Under the pieces are notes generated by a model. It was not told where the DNA came from. It did no database searches and saw only the letters and a program-made list of their open reading frames with translations. DNA of 64,000 nucleotides, taken from Hypericum androsaemum. Its lineage: Eukaryota > Streptophyta > Magnoliopsida > Malpighiales > Hypericaceae. Position numbers and translations under genes: made by a program. Positions within the stretch are counted from its first letter, which is position 1, and every line of letters starts with the position of its first letter. The stretch spans positions 21,634,671 through 21,698,670 of the forward strand of contig OZ023183.1 in NCBI GenBank assembly GCA_963995505.1. Direction: 5' to 3'. This document shows positions 46,247 to 56,399 of this stretch, in pieces.

Positions 46247-47088
46247 AATTTAGGAATCAGAATGCTTTGGACTTGACAAAACAAAATCAGATCACCATCC
46301 GACCCGTCTGAATATGAGGTCACATTCACGGAACCCGATCCTTTTCCCTCGCGATTCTGAGTTTTTCTTGGACAATCCTTCTTCACGTGCCTTTTTTCCC
46401 CGCACTCGAAGTAATTTCTTTTGAACCTCCTTGACCTCGACCTGGATCCTTTTCCATCTTCACTATGACCACCATGGCTACCCCTCACAACCAGCCCTTC
46501 CGCTTGTTCATCGTCAATTTTTCTCCTTTGATAAAACCCTAGCAGAGCACTTATGATATCTTCCAACACCAGGGACTCCTTTCCCCAAGTTAGAGTTGTA
46601 ACCAAATATTTGTAGGAACCCGGTAAGAAATTCAGTAGCAACAATGCCTTATCTTCTTCTTCGAACTTCACATCAACCTTTCTCAAGTCGCTCATGAGTT
46701 GACTGAAACCATTAATGTGTTGGCTCAAATCCGAGCCCTCCTTCATATTGAGCCCGTACAATCTTTGCTTAAGATAAAACTTGTTCGACAAAGACTTAGA
46801 CATATACCTTGCCTCCAATTTTTTCCATGCCTCAGCTAGTGACTCCTCATCCATGACGTGATACATCACATCATCCACCAAGCACAAGCGAATTATTGCC
46901 ACTGCCTTGGCTCCCATCTCCTTCCACTCTTGGTTCTCCATCTTCTCGGGCTTCTTCTCCGAGAGCGCGATGACCATCCCTTGTTGCACGAGGAGATCCT
47001 TGACACGCCTTTGCCGTAACCCAAAATTCGAAGAACTATCAAATTTTACAAGAGCAAACTTCACGCTGTCCGTCATCCTCCAACCCAA
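46219..47088 (-). CDS. copia gag of the LTR array
   Basis: A 289-codon frame starting next to the primer site; the natural start is probably the MTDSVKFALVKF methionine. It carries the UBN2-type gag region (AWKKLEARYMSKSLSNKFYL, LSQHINGFSQLMSDLRKVDV, LLLNFLPGSYKYLVTTLTWG) and a zinc knuckle (YFECGEKRHVKKDC; the first Cys of the CCHC is Phe-flanked and altered). It ends in the wrong frame just before the protease motif. It would bind element RNA. The only long intact ORF of the element is gag. Confidence 0.88.
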   Translation of the reverse strand: MGWRMTDSVKFALVKFDSSSNFGLRQRRVKDLLVQQGMVIALSEKKPEKMENQEWKEMGAKAVAIIRLCLVDDVMYHVMDEESLAEAWKKLEARYMSKSLSNKFYLKQRLYGLNMKEGSDLSQHINGFSQLMSDLRKVDVKFEEEDKALLLLNFLPGSYKYLVTTLTWGKESLVLEDIISALLGFYQRRKIDDEQAEGLVVRGSHGGHSEDGKGSRSRSRRFKRNYFECGEKRHVKKDCPRKTQNREGKGSGSVNVTSYSDGSDGDLILFCQVQSILIPKFWIALVPFT

Positions 47089-47102
47089 GCTCTGATACCA
47101 CT

Positions 47103-47480
47103 TGTCAAGAATTCAGCAACCAAGAGAACAAAATGCGCAAAGAACACAGACACAAGAGTTTACGTGGTTCGGCCTAATGCCTACGTCCACGGGAACTTTT
47201 ATTGATGGATCCGAGTCACAAAGCTATAACTAACGACAGGGTAACACGTCTTTATATAATAGACGAACCCTTGGTGTATAAGAAACCTATCTAGGTCGAA
47301 TTAGGAGTCTGAAACAAGAGTCTGATCAAAATAGAAAAAGCTGTCTGCAGGACCTAGCGGCCATAAGTTGGTTGGCGCCCGCCAACACCACAACACCGTA
47401 AATTCTGCTGGACACCAATGGCATCTGCCATATGCTTGACAATCGCAAGCATCTACTTGGCTTTTTGCCAACTCTCAATA
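47103..47480 (-). repeat. LTR b
   Basis: 378 bp, from TGTCAAGAATTC to CTCTCAATA on the plus strand. It is the most diverged copy: both palindromes are broken (AGCGGCCATA and GACAATCGCAAG). Confidence 0.9.
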
Positions 47481-47589
47481 ATCTCCACCTTTAGCGAAAA
47501 GTCATCCCATGAAGAACCATGAAGCTCCACCCGAACTTCAACAAACTTCTCACCGTCTGTGATCCTCTAACCTAAGCTCTAATACCACT
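47481..47589 (-). other. 109-bp miniature interior between LTRs b and c
   Basis: On the minus strand it starts with the primer site AGTGGTATCAGAGC (initiator tRNA-Met type), runs a few dozen bases of leader (GGATCACAGACGG...), then passes to the 3'-terminal segment that precedes LTR a, ending in AAAGGTGGAGAT. Gag and pol are missing. Confidence 0.85.
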
Positions 47590-47977
47590 TGTTAAGAATT
47601 CAGCAACCAAGAGAACAAAACGTGTAAAGAACACATACACAAGAGTTTACGTGGTTTGGCCTAATACCTACGTCCACGGGGAGAAAGGAGAAATTTTATT
47701 GATGGATCCGAGTCGCAAAGCCATAACTAACCATGGGATAATACGTCTTTATATAATAGACGAACCCTTGGTGTACAAGAAACCTATATAGGTCGAATTA
47801 GGAGTCCGAAACAAGAGTCCAATCAAAATAGGAAAAGCTGTCTGCGGGACCTGGCGGCCGCCAGTTGGTTGGCGCCCGCCAACACCACAACACCGTAAAT
47901 TCTGTTGGACACCATTGGCATCTGCCATATGCTTGGCGATCGCCAGCATCTACTTGGCTTTTCGCCAACTCCCAACA
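47590..47977 (-). repeat. LTR c
   Basis: 388 bp, from TGTTAAGAATTC to CTCCCAACA on the plus strand, with palindromes GCGGCCGC and GCGATCGC intact. Confidence 0.9.
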
Positions 47978-48086
47978 ATCTCCGCCTTTGGCGAAAAGTT
48001 ATCCCATGAAGAACCATGAAGCTCCACCCGAACTTCAACAAACTTCTCGCCGTCCGTGATCCTCCAACCCAAGCTCTGATACCACT
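47978..48086 (-). other. 109-bp miniature interior between LTRs c and d
   Basis: Same length and composition as the other miniature interior, with a few substitutions. Primer site AGTGGTATCAGAGC at the LTR d side, polypurine end at the LTR c side. Confidence 0.85.
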
Positions 48087-48427
48087 TGTTAAGAATTCAG
48101 CAACCAAGAGAACAAAATACGCAAAGAACACAAACACAAGAGTTTACGTAGTTCGGCCTAATGCCTACGTCCACGGGGGAGAAAGGAGAACTTTATCTTT
48201 ATATAATAAACGAATCCTTGGTGTACAAGAAACCTATGTAGGTCGAATTAGGAGTCCGAAACAAGAGTCCGATAAAAACAGAAAAAGCTATTTGCGGGAC
48301 CTGGCAGCCACCAGTTGGTTGGCGCCCGCCAACACCACAACACCGTAAATTCTGTTGGACACCATTGGCGTCCGCCATATGCTTGGCGATCGCTAGCATC
48401 TACTTGGCTTTTCGCCAACTCCCAACA
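48087..48427 (-). repeat. LTR d (5'-most in element orientation)
   Basis: 341 bp, with the same termini. An internal deletion of about 45 bp removes the stretch after GAGAACTTT that is present in the other copies. Confidence 0.9.
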
Positions 48428-49275
48428 GTATATTTGTTTTGTTAACTTTTTAATTTTTTCACAGATAATAACTTTTATTTATGAATATATTTTTTGGCAG
48501 GAATAGGAGATTTAATTTAACTGCCTTAATTGTTAACTTTAATGTAAAACAACACGAGGATGCAATTACAAAACTAATTTTCTAAGTAGAAGAGAGAGAA
48601 GCTAAATAGGAACAAATTACAAAAAAAACAAAGGAAAAGTTGGGTGCTTAAACGAAGAAATTATTCCCAAGGAAATTCCAAGAATGGGCCTAAGGGTTTC
48701 TTCAAAAAAAAAAAGAATGGGCCTAGGGATGAGGTGGACCCTACCCAATCTTAAGGTGAGCCTAGTTGAGTTTTCAACACATAATTCTTCTGTTTCTCAA
48801 ACAAGCATTAGGAAAAACAGAGAGAGAAGAAGAAGCAGCGAAGACTCCTCCGACTAAGGCCATTGTGCCTGCCTTTACCGGCCAGCTCCTATTTTATTCT
48901 CACCGTGTACAGCTTCCCCGAGTTAAATTTTATTTGTAGATTTAATTTGATTTGTTGAAAATTCGATTCAGATTTAAACCGGTTAATTCGAACTTTGAAT
49001 GAATGGAACATGAATCCATATCCTAAATTTGTCAATTCATCAAATTATTCGGCGAATCGAATTTTTAATTTCAAAATGAGAGAGAATGGAGGAAGTAAAA
49101 GGAGAGAGAAGAAATTTTTTTGAGATATTTTAGAAATTCTATAATTTCGAAATTAGTAATAGTAACCATACAAAGATGATTTAATATAGACGAGTGACCA
49201 TAAAAGAACAAAAACTAGATTAATGACCATGAGTTAAAATTTATAAAAGATTAGTGACCGTTGGCATTTTTTACG

Positions 49276-49534
49276 ACCTGGATGAAGAAGACCTAGATAA
49301 CGAAAACCTGGAGAATGAGTATTGAATAACCGAACGGGGCGCGTGGCCGTCTTCCCCCTAAGCTGCACAGTAAAGGCCCAAAGCTAATCCCAGGGAACAG
49401 TAAAGCTTCATAGGGTTGAGACCCAAGCGGGGGACGTTTTCGCATATATTCTTACTAATGTAATTTCCATTACCAATGGCCAAATCTTTTTATCTGCGGA
49501 TCTACTCAATGCTGGAATCAAGCCTGCCGAAGCT
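49276..49534. other. Intergenic stretch
   Basis: No ORF, RNA gene or transposon end was recognised here. Confidence 0.4.
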
Positions 49535-49603
49535 GTGGAATGTAAAAATGCATCGGTAGGGGAACGTTCCGCCTTAGAGGGAAGCCACTCTGGTTGATGG
49601 GCC
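49535..49603 (+). ncRNA. Nuclear copy of plastid 23S rRNA fragment
   Basis: GCCGAAGCTGTGGAATGTAA and the following TGCATCGGTAGGGGAACGTT, then CCGCCTTAGAGGGAAGC, match plant chloroplast 23S rRNA as I recall it, with about two substitutions. Only about 65-70 bp are present, so this is a nuclear plastid insertion (NUPT) and not a working rRNA gene. Flanks on both sides are ordinary AT-rich nuclear DNA. Confidence 0.8.
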
Positions 49604-49759
49604 TCTTACAATGCACATTAGTTATGCTGCCCATTTTTGGCCCAGTATTTAAACATGTTGGGCCTGTCATATTTTACATTCGGCTGTATATTTTTCTTTA
49701 CCAAATTCACTTGAGAAGCAAATTTCAACTATGCTGTTAAAGATATTGATACCCCCAGA

Positions 49760-50127
49760 TTTTTCCCATTGGAAGCTGAAATTCTTGTTCTTCAAGTCCA
49801 TCTCCACTTTGCTCATGTGGCCATTACGATCGAAACTAACAGTCGGCTAGTAGTTATCTTCTTGACGAGTCCTTAGCCTTGCGTCCCTTAGCAATTGGAG
49901 ACGCTGATCTTGGATCTTCGAGAAGACTTATGCTTGCTCCCTCTTTGTACTCTTAGCCTTATTAGTCGTTTACAAAACAATCTCTAATTGGGTTTGTAAG
50001 CGATATAGGCTAGGTACTCTTCCTTTGGATTGGATTAGTATCCATCATCTTGAGTTGGACGCTCTTTTCTACTCCGATTTCCTTACTTAATCGTCGTATT
50101 AATATTACAAGGTTGTTTCTCAAAAAA
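49760..50127 (+). mobile_element. 5'-truncated LINE 3' end
   Basis: The plus strand reads LEAEILVLQ, then LETLILDLREDLCLLPLCTL and SLISRLQN, matching the RNase H tail of the LINE at 7026-11650, and ends in the same 3' UTR and short A-tract (TTTCTCAAAAAAA). Stops interrupt it. It is a dead, severely 5'-truncated insertion in the opposite orientation to its relative. Confidence 0.88.
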
Positions 50128-50916
50128 ATGATATAATTATTCAAATTACTCTAGTATCCAAGTTTAAAAATGGTAAAACACACGCAAGTGATGAGGTGGG
50201 TTTAAGCAGTTTGTTAGGCTTTAAAGTTAACTGGCGTGATTAACAAATAATTGAATTTTAAAAATGAAACCCAATGCTGAGAGAGGACTCCTCAACAACA
50301 CATGCACAAGTGGAGCGGAGCAAAATTCAAAAGATATCATCATATCATATCTGTTCCCAATTCGATTCTCTTATTAATCTTCAAAAATAAAGGACCAAAT
50401 TTTTAAATTTGATCATAAGATCATCTCCCAAGTTTCCAGATATATCAGCAAATCAGTGATCAGAACGTCGCTTCTGAAATAGCACTGCGGGGATTCGAGG
50501 ATGCCGTTTCAAGCAAGCAAGAAATAAAAGCCTGAGAATCGGTTCTTCAAATAAAATGTAACTTTTACTAATCCTCTAACAATGAACTAATACTACTAAC
50601 TCAGCTCTGGGAAAAAAAAAACAATCAAGACACATCAGGAGGAAAACCTACACTGCAAAGCGCAGATATGCTCTAATCTAACAATTGCAGCAGTAAAATA
50701 AAAGACAAATCGAGTGGCCAAAACTAGTAGTGTATTAACTTACTAAATTGGAGTCTACATTTCACTTATATTGCCAATCCTAAGCGCTTGGCATTAACCA
50801 AAAATAATTAAGTTATAACAAAGCAAGGCTCGGAACGGATTTGCTTTCAGAACACAGAGTCTATGTGTGATTGGTTGTCAGCCCACAGGATTACTGAGCC
50901 AAATATACAAACCGGC
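50128..50916. other. 3' flank of the transporter gene
   Basis: AT-rich. The part near 50917 is probably 3' UTR of the minus-strand transporter. No other feature was recognised. Confidence 0.5.
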
Positions 50917-52188
50917 TTACCCCTTGGACTCACCAAGTTCAACATCCTTTATAGATTTGTGTTCAACTCCCTCCTTCAGTAGTCTGATTTCTTCTTCAGT
51001 CAGGCTGTTCTTTGCATGAGGATGAGGATTGCTCTTACTCTTCCCTTGCTCCACGGCCCAACTGTATACTACCATCCCAACCACCGCAATAACCATCCCC
51101 ATTATGTTCTTGAACTTTAACTCCGAATCGAAAAGAAGCCACCCGAGCGTCAGGACACAAACTGTTTTCATATGACCTAAAACCTGGAAAGAAGTCGCCG
51201 AGAATCTCCCAATGCATAGATATTGGCTCACATTGCAGAACACGGCTAGAGAACAGGAAAGAATGATAAAAAGCTGCACAAGTTCACAAAGAAGCAGCAT
51301 CAAGTTTAGAATCTGAAAAGAGGGGTCGGGAGAACCTCATTTGAAGAAGGGGCAAGTGCTTACAGTGGTGCCAGAGGACATCTTGTAGTCAGTTATTAAA
51401 TAGCCATTTAGGAAGTAGTCAACGAAAGGACCCAAAATGAGGAGGGAGAGGGCTTGCATTGGAGCAGTCTTGCTTAGCAATTCAAAAGATCCAATAGAAT
51501 ACTTCTTCTGCAGAGAACCTATAGTCTGACGGACCCCAGCATGAGCACAAGACTAGTGAGTTATATGCTTCAACAAAACAAATTGGTATGCCTAAAATTC
51601 ATCACGAATATTCTTCGGAAGCATAATGAAAGAGAAGGGTAGGTGAACTAACAATTTGCTGCAAGGATGTGGAGAGAACAGCTACACAGGCACAGATAAA
51701 ACCCTTGGCGTTAACCTTGACGTCAGTGACAGTGCAAACGCCAACCCCGACCACGACAACCAGAACAGATAGCTTGACCTCCTTGGAGTAGTGTTTGCTG
51801 TGAAGGATCCACTCCATGACGCAGACGACAGGGATCATGCTGAGCTTGGAAATCTAAAGAAGTCCCCCATTGATCAACAAATAGAAAAGAAGAGAGGAGG
51901 GGGAGGGGGAGAGCAAAGTAACCTGGTAGAAACCGACGGAGTTGAGCATGAGGCTGAAGTTCATGCCAGCGATGGAGGCATTGGCAACAAGAGAGAACCA
52001 GAGGAGCTCCCAGAAGGGGACGTGCTTGGAGGCGGACAGCCCGGTGGCGTTGGAGACCAGACCGACGAGCGCGGTGACAGCAAAGTGAAAGCCCGTCAAG
52101 GTGGTCGCTGATCTCACTCAAACGCAGGACAATTGGGAATGAGATCTAACTAAAATTATAAATCAGAAACGAATGATGATTTGTGTTG

Positions 52189-52221
<33 letters not shown>

Positions 52222-52368
52222 TGGGGGCTTACCAAAGCTGAAGGCGTAGCCGTGGGCGGACATGAGCTGCTTGTTGGCCATGATGAGGCCGACCGAGCTG
52301 ATGACGTTCATTGCCCACGCTCCCACGTCAGACATCGCCGACTTCTTGCCATCGCCGCCCTCCTCCAT
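50917..52368 (-). CDS. Golgi nucleotide-sugar transporter, URGT type (5 exons)
   Basis: Exons (minus): 52368-52233, 52107-51923, 51853-51653, 51525-51364, 51273-50917; GT-AG introns with matching phases; 1041 nt, 346 aa. The protein is a drug/metabolite-superfamily carrier of about ten membrane helices with short termini. SDVGAWAMNVISSVGLIMAN, NSVGFYQISKLSMIPVVCV, DVKVNAKGFICAC, SLQQITIGSLQKKYSIGSFE and FQVLGHMKTVCVLTLGWLLF match the Arabidopsis UDP-rhamnose/UDP-galactose transporter clade closely and differ from the UDP-xylose clade. Such proteins import UDP-sugars into the Golgi in exchange for UMP, for pectin and glycan synthesis. The C-tail (LTEEEIRLLKEGVEHKSIKD) is also typical. Exact URGT number and sugar cannot be told. 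Intron 1 holds a 29-G run. Confidence 0.93.
52190..52218. repeat. Poly-G tract of 29 bases in intron 1 of the transporter
   Basis: An uninterrupted G29 on the plus strand (C29 in the transcript) lies about 13 bases from the exon 1 splice donor at 52232. Confidence 0.85.
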
Positions 52369-52521
52369 ATTCTCCTTTTTCTTTTTCTAAATCAATCAAT
52401 CAAAGATAGTTGGGAGGACAAGTACACATACTGATACCGAACCCTAAACCCAACTCCGACACAAACTCACTTCCACCCAACCAACCAAAAAAAAAGAAAA
52501 AAAGATTGTGTGTGGGAGTGA

Positions 52522-52543
52522 GAGAGAGAGAGAGAGAGAAAGG
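52522..52543. repeat. GA microsatellite upstream of the transporter
   Basis: A (GA)n run of about 20 bases lies 150-175 bp upstream of the start codon, in the presumed 5' UTR or core promoter. Confidence 0.85.
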
Positions 52544-52559
52544 AGAGAATTAATGTGCG

Positions 52560-53580
52560 TGTGTAATGGTAAAAATACTAATACTCTAATACCCTACTCC
52601 GTCAAACATATTTGTCCGACTTAAGTGGAGCATACTTGGTCGTATTGATGTATTGGATTAATTTTGGATTAACATTACTATGTATATAGAGTGCAAAGAT
52701 AGTTGGAAGGAAAGCATTTGTTATCTCAGACTACATTGGTGAATTCCGAACATGGTGTGATCGTTCATAGCGTCTTCATTTGAGATTCAGAGGAGATGAT
52801 TCAAAATGGTATTGAAAAGACAGATAAGGATCTATAAGTTTTGATAGACATGAATTTGTCATGCTAACAATTTGGATCAAGCCTAGCAAGTGGATGAGCA
52901 ACATATTGTGATATTAGTTCTTAAAGTATTTTGGTTGAACTTCTCGGTGTTTATCTCAACAAGGATTCATGTTCTTACACCTTTATAAAGTGGGTATAAA
53001 CATGTGTTATTATTCTAAGGATTGTAGATCAACATCAACAAGCCTACTCAAATAGTTCTCAAGCCTTACGAAGTTAGTTGGACAAGTTCAGACAACACTG
53101 ACACATGCTCGGTAAAATTGACATAACATTCTCAATTTTACTCCAAATGCTACAAATGAATATGATTCAGAAACTAGACACACAGGCCTACAATTGGGAA
53201 GAATTCAATTTTGGATAAAAAGTAACGGAGGTTGGTGAGAAACAGGACTCAAGGTGTTACATCCTGATTGGACCCTATGGAAAAGGCAACCAATCACCTT
53301 TCACCACTTGCAGGTCCATTAAAATTGGCCAAATAGGTGAGTAACGTTGGATGCTTACTCATCCACACTCTTTTGGGACTCAGAAATACCCAAGAAGAGG
53401 CAGGAAACTCTGGAACATATCTATAAACCGAAATTGAATAGATAAGGAGAGAGAACAAAGATGAAAGAGAAAGAAGCAGGTCATGGAAGAACATCTTGAC
53501 TGATAACTAGAGTATACAACTGAGCTGGTGGACAAAGAAGTGTTTGCCTAAAATGTGTTTGTAGGTCTAACAAGCAAACC
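52560..53580. other. AT-rich intergenic stretch
   Basis: No gene, RNA or transposon boundary was recognised. Short open frames here lack any family resemblance. Confidence 0.45.
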
Positions 53581-53605
53581 GGGGGGGGGGGGGGGGGGGG
53601 GGGGG
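53581..53605. repeat. Poly-G tract of 25 bases
   Basis: An uninterrupted G25 between AAGCAAACC and CTAAAATT, in AT-rich intergenic DNA. Confidence 0.85.
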
Positions 53606-53674
53606 CTAAAATTAATTTTCCTTTCCCAACTTTTGTTGGTACTTAGTCAATCAGAGTAAACGAGAATAGAGATA

Positions 53675-54187
53675 TAGTAAAACCTCTCTAAAGTGATATT
53701 GTTGGGACCAGAGAAAAATATTATTTTAGAGAGGTTATCACATAACATTTTTTTTCTCCAAAAATATTAAAATATTTTGTCTATATTCAAATGACTTTAA
53801 CTATCGACTTCTAGTATTATTTAAATGCTACACTTGATTGAAATATTTTTTTTACAATAACAAGACGATCATAAGACCATTTGAAGACAATTTAGAAAAT
53901 GAATGATGATGTAAAATTTATCAAACAAGCAAGTTTAGCATAAACTAGTATCTTAAAATATTTTTAACATTCGTAAAGTATGTAAAAATATATCTATTTA
54001 TTAATAAATATCACTTGATGAGAAAATTGGGACTGAGATTTAACACTAAAAATTTTTGAAAAAATATTAGTTATTACGATAAAAGGGTTATTAAATTTTA
54101 ACACTGGTCCCGACTCGGGACCAGGACTTTTTATCAGTTTAAAGAGATTATCACTTTAGAGGAGATCACTTTATAGAGGTTTTACTG
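53675..54187. mobile_element. Emigrant-like (pogo family) MITE
   Basis: Ends are AGTAAAACCTCTCTAAAG on the left and, on the minus strand, CAGTAAAACCTCTATAAAG on the right. This terminus matches Emigrant and Lemi1, pogo-like elements of eudicots, which insert at TA. TA dinucleotides flank both ends (53673-53674 and 54188-54189). The 513-bp body is AT-rich and non-coding, with a GGGACCAG/CTGGTCCC subterminal pair. Confidence 0.85.
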
Positions 54188-54189
54188 TA

Positions 54190-55000
54190 GAGAGAATTGA
54201 TACTAGATGTATAGTGGTTCGGCTCGATCCACTTGAGCCTACGTCCACTCTTCAATCGTCCTCCCACTTTTTATTGCACCAATAAAACACACAAGAGTAC
54301 ACCACAAGTTTTACCAGGTTCACTTGCAAACCTACAAGTTTTACCAAGTTCACTTGCAACCCTACAAGTTTTACCAGGAGCACTTGCAAACCTCTTACCC
54401 ACTAGCTTCACGGACTCCGGCTAGTTACCGATTCTAGTTTTACCAGATTCACTAGTAACCTATCAATACACTAGCTTTTACAGGCACCGACTAGTTACCT
54501 CTCTTTAGATTTATAGGATCTCTAGAAACCTTTGAGCTTATTGTTGCATTTACAAATATACTTCTCACGTATTCACACATAAGTTGAGCAAGTATCAAGA
54601 TAAAAGTATATCTAATACGCTCTTTGTCTTCACCACTTTGTGATCACAGCTTTTCTCTTTTTGAATGTAGGAATTCAGATTCGAGCTAGATTTCTTCTTT
54701 GAATCTTGATCACTATCTTTTTCTCTCAAGTGGTCCACCTTTCTCTTTAGCTTGATCTTCTATTTATAGGATCTCTCTTGTAAGTAGCCGTTGCTCTCCA
54801 AGCAAGTCCTTCAAGCTTGCTCACCACGTCTGAAGTAGCCGTTGGTAGTCGTTGGATGAGAAGCCTTTAAGCTAGCAAAAGTTAGCACTTTTTCTCCTAG
54901 GCTTGACTTGAGTTGACTTTGACATGAGGGTTGATTCGATCCTTGAAATAGCTGTTACAAAATAAAGCCAAAAAAACTTCCGAAACAGCTTTTGCTATCA
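54190..55000 (-). mobile_element. Probable LTR remnant
   Basis: The phrase GTGGTTCGGCTCGATCCAC near 54212, followed by CCTACGTCCACTCTT, is similar to the U5 start of the copia LTRs at 44805 when read in the same orientation. A minus-strand TATA box (CCTATAAATAG, about 54764-54775) lies upstream in that orientation. The upper end could not be placed, so size and type are uncertain. Confidence 0.45.
54304..54393. repeat. Three 30-bp tandem repeats
   Basis: ACAAGTTTTACCAGGTTCAC-type units start at 54304, 54334 and 54364 with a few substitutions. They lie within the presumed LTR remnant. Confidence 0.9.
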
Positions 55001-56399
55001 GATTATGTTAGTATAATTCAAACACAATTTAAACAATTATAGCTTGGACAAAAGCATGATTCGTCTTGGCCAGCTATCCAATCACGTGGGCTGCCTTAAG
55101 ATGATTATAAAATTCTTCCCAAAGTTAATCTCTCTAATCCATACAAGAGTGCTTTGACCATCAAGAAACCAAGCCAAGGCGAGGCTCTTATACGGCGGGT
55201 AAAAGCCTTAATCATCTTGATTTTGACAAAGTTCAAATTCAAACTTGCCTTGGGGATAAATATCTAGATCATTTGGTCAAGCTTCAATTAGAGTGAGTAA
55301 GTAAAGACTTAAACAGACTTTAAAAAATTCTTAACAACCAAAATCATAAAAGGTCTTTGTTGACTCTAGACTTCACACAGAAATCACAGATCACACAAAA
55401 GATAAGTTTATGACCTCGTGTCATAATAAACTTAGTCTTGAGAAAAAGTCACTTACCTAACTTGTAAGTTAAGTCCTCCTAGCTTATGACCGATCTCTCG
55501 ATATACTTCTTTATCCCTTTGATCATGACTAATATTTTGTAGTACTTAAAGATAACTGAATTTATGATCAGTGTACTACTATGCATAGCCTTTTTCTTGA
55601 TCATACTTAACCGAATTATGATATGCACTTAATCAAAACATCAAGGCATTTTCAGTATTTTGAACGACAGACTATTTGTTGGAGTCTACAGTCTAGGTGG
55701 TAGAGAAAAAAGTACTTGGTAAGTCTATTTGGACTCCGAATTAGACTTTGGTGTCTTCATACAGATTGTGGAGAACTTAAGGAACTTTCTATTCATATAT
55801 TATATATCATGTTTGGATGAAGAAATCATCCTCAAAGTTTTGTTGAAAGTCAAACTGACCGACTGGTTCAGAATTGAAGGGGTTCAAGAGTAACGACTTG
55901 GTAAGTTGATTCTTTGGGATTCTAAATTAATTTTTGGACTCTAAGTTATCAAGAACATACAGAGGACTTTAAGTACAGTGAATAAATGAATTGGTTTTGG
56001 TATGATATTGAGTTATATGTGCTATTTACCAAAGTTAGAAGTGATTGGATGTATTTTGTACTCGGTGTGATAACGGTTAGAAAAAATAGATTCTTTTGTG
56101 AACTTCTAGTCACGAACAATTGTTGTATAAATTGTGTACATGTTGGTAAGTTAATAATGGATCAGAGAGTGAAAGAAATGAAGCTACTTTGATGGACTTA
56201 AGTCATTTCAGAAGTTGTTCTCAATTGTGCTTTGTTGGCTGTTTTCAAGTGTTGACGTAATTTGCTTGGAGAAGTGAGGAACTAATCTCATTTTTTAAAT
56301 TTAAAATATTCTATAGAGTATATGAGGCTTCCTCAAGGTTCTTTGTGAAAAACAAACAATCTTGGCAAGAATTGTTGGACGAAGGTCCAAAATGAAAGG
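55001..56399. other. AT-rich stretch without recognisable features
   Basis: No coding content or transposon ends were identified. Parts may belong to the LTR remnant on the left or to the gypsy LTR fragment on the right. Confidence 0.35.

Larger units (their letters stand above)
44805..48427 (-). mobile_element. Tandem copia LTR array (four LTRs, one gag-bearing interior)
   Basis: On the minus strand the order is LTR 48427-48087, 109-bp interior, LTR 47977-47590, 109-bp interior, LTR 47480-47103, 1.9-kb interior with gag and part of protease, LTR 45186-44805. All LTRs begin TGTTGGG-like and end TTCTTAACA-like. The array as a whole is flanked by one perfect 5-bp duplication, GTATA (44800-44804 and 48428-48432). 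Each miniature interior keeps only the primer site and the polypurine end. RT, RNase H and integrase are absent throughout. Confidence 0.92.
44507..49270. mobile_element. DNA element with about 240-bp inverted termini, invaded by LTR array
   Basis: Sequence at about 44515-44760 and about 48960-49270 is inverted: both arms share AATCTTTTATAAATTTTA, CGAATAATTTGATGAATTGA and TGGATTCATGTTC. Between them lies the LTR array (44805-48427) plus about 530 bp of AT-rich DNA without coding content. Without the array the element would be roughly 1.1 kb. The exact termini and target duplication were not resolved, so the superfamily is open. Its left end lies about 160 bp upstream of the coiled-coil gene start. 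Confidence 0.7.

Noticed and set aside
45053..48506. Repeated short ORFs (for example 45053-45262, 47865-48059, 48315-48506) with similar proteins
   Set aside because: They recur because they lie in the repeated LTRs of the copia array, not because they form a gene family.
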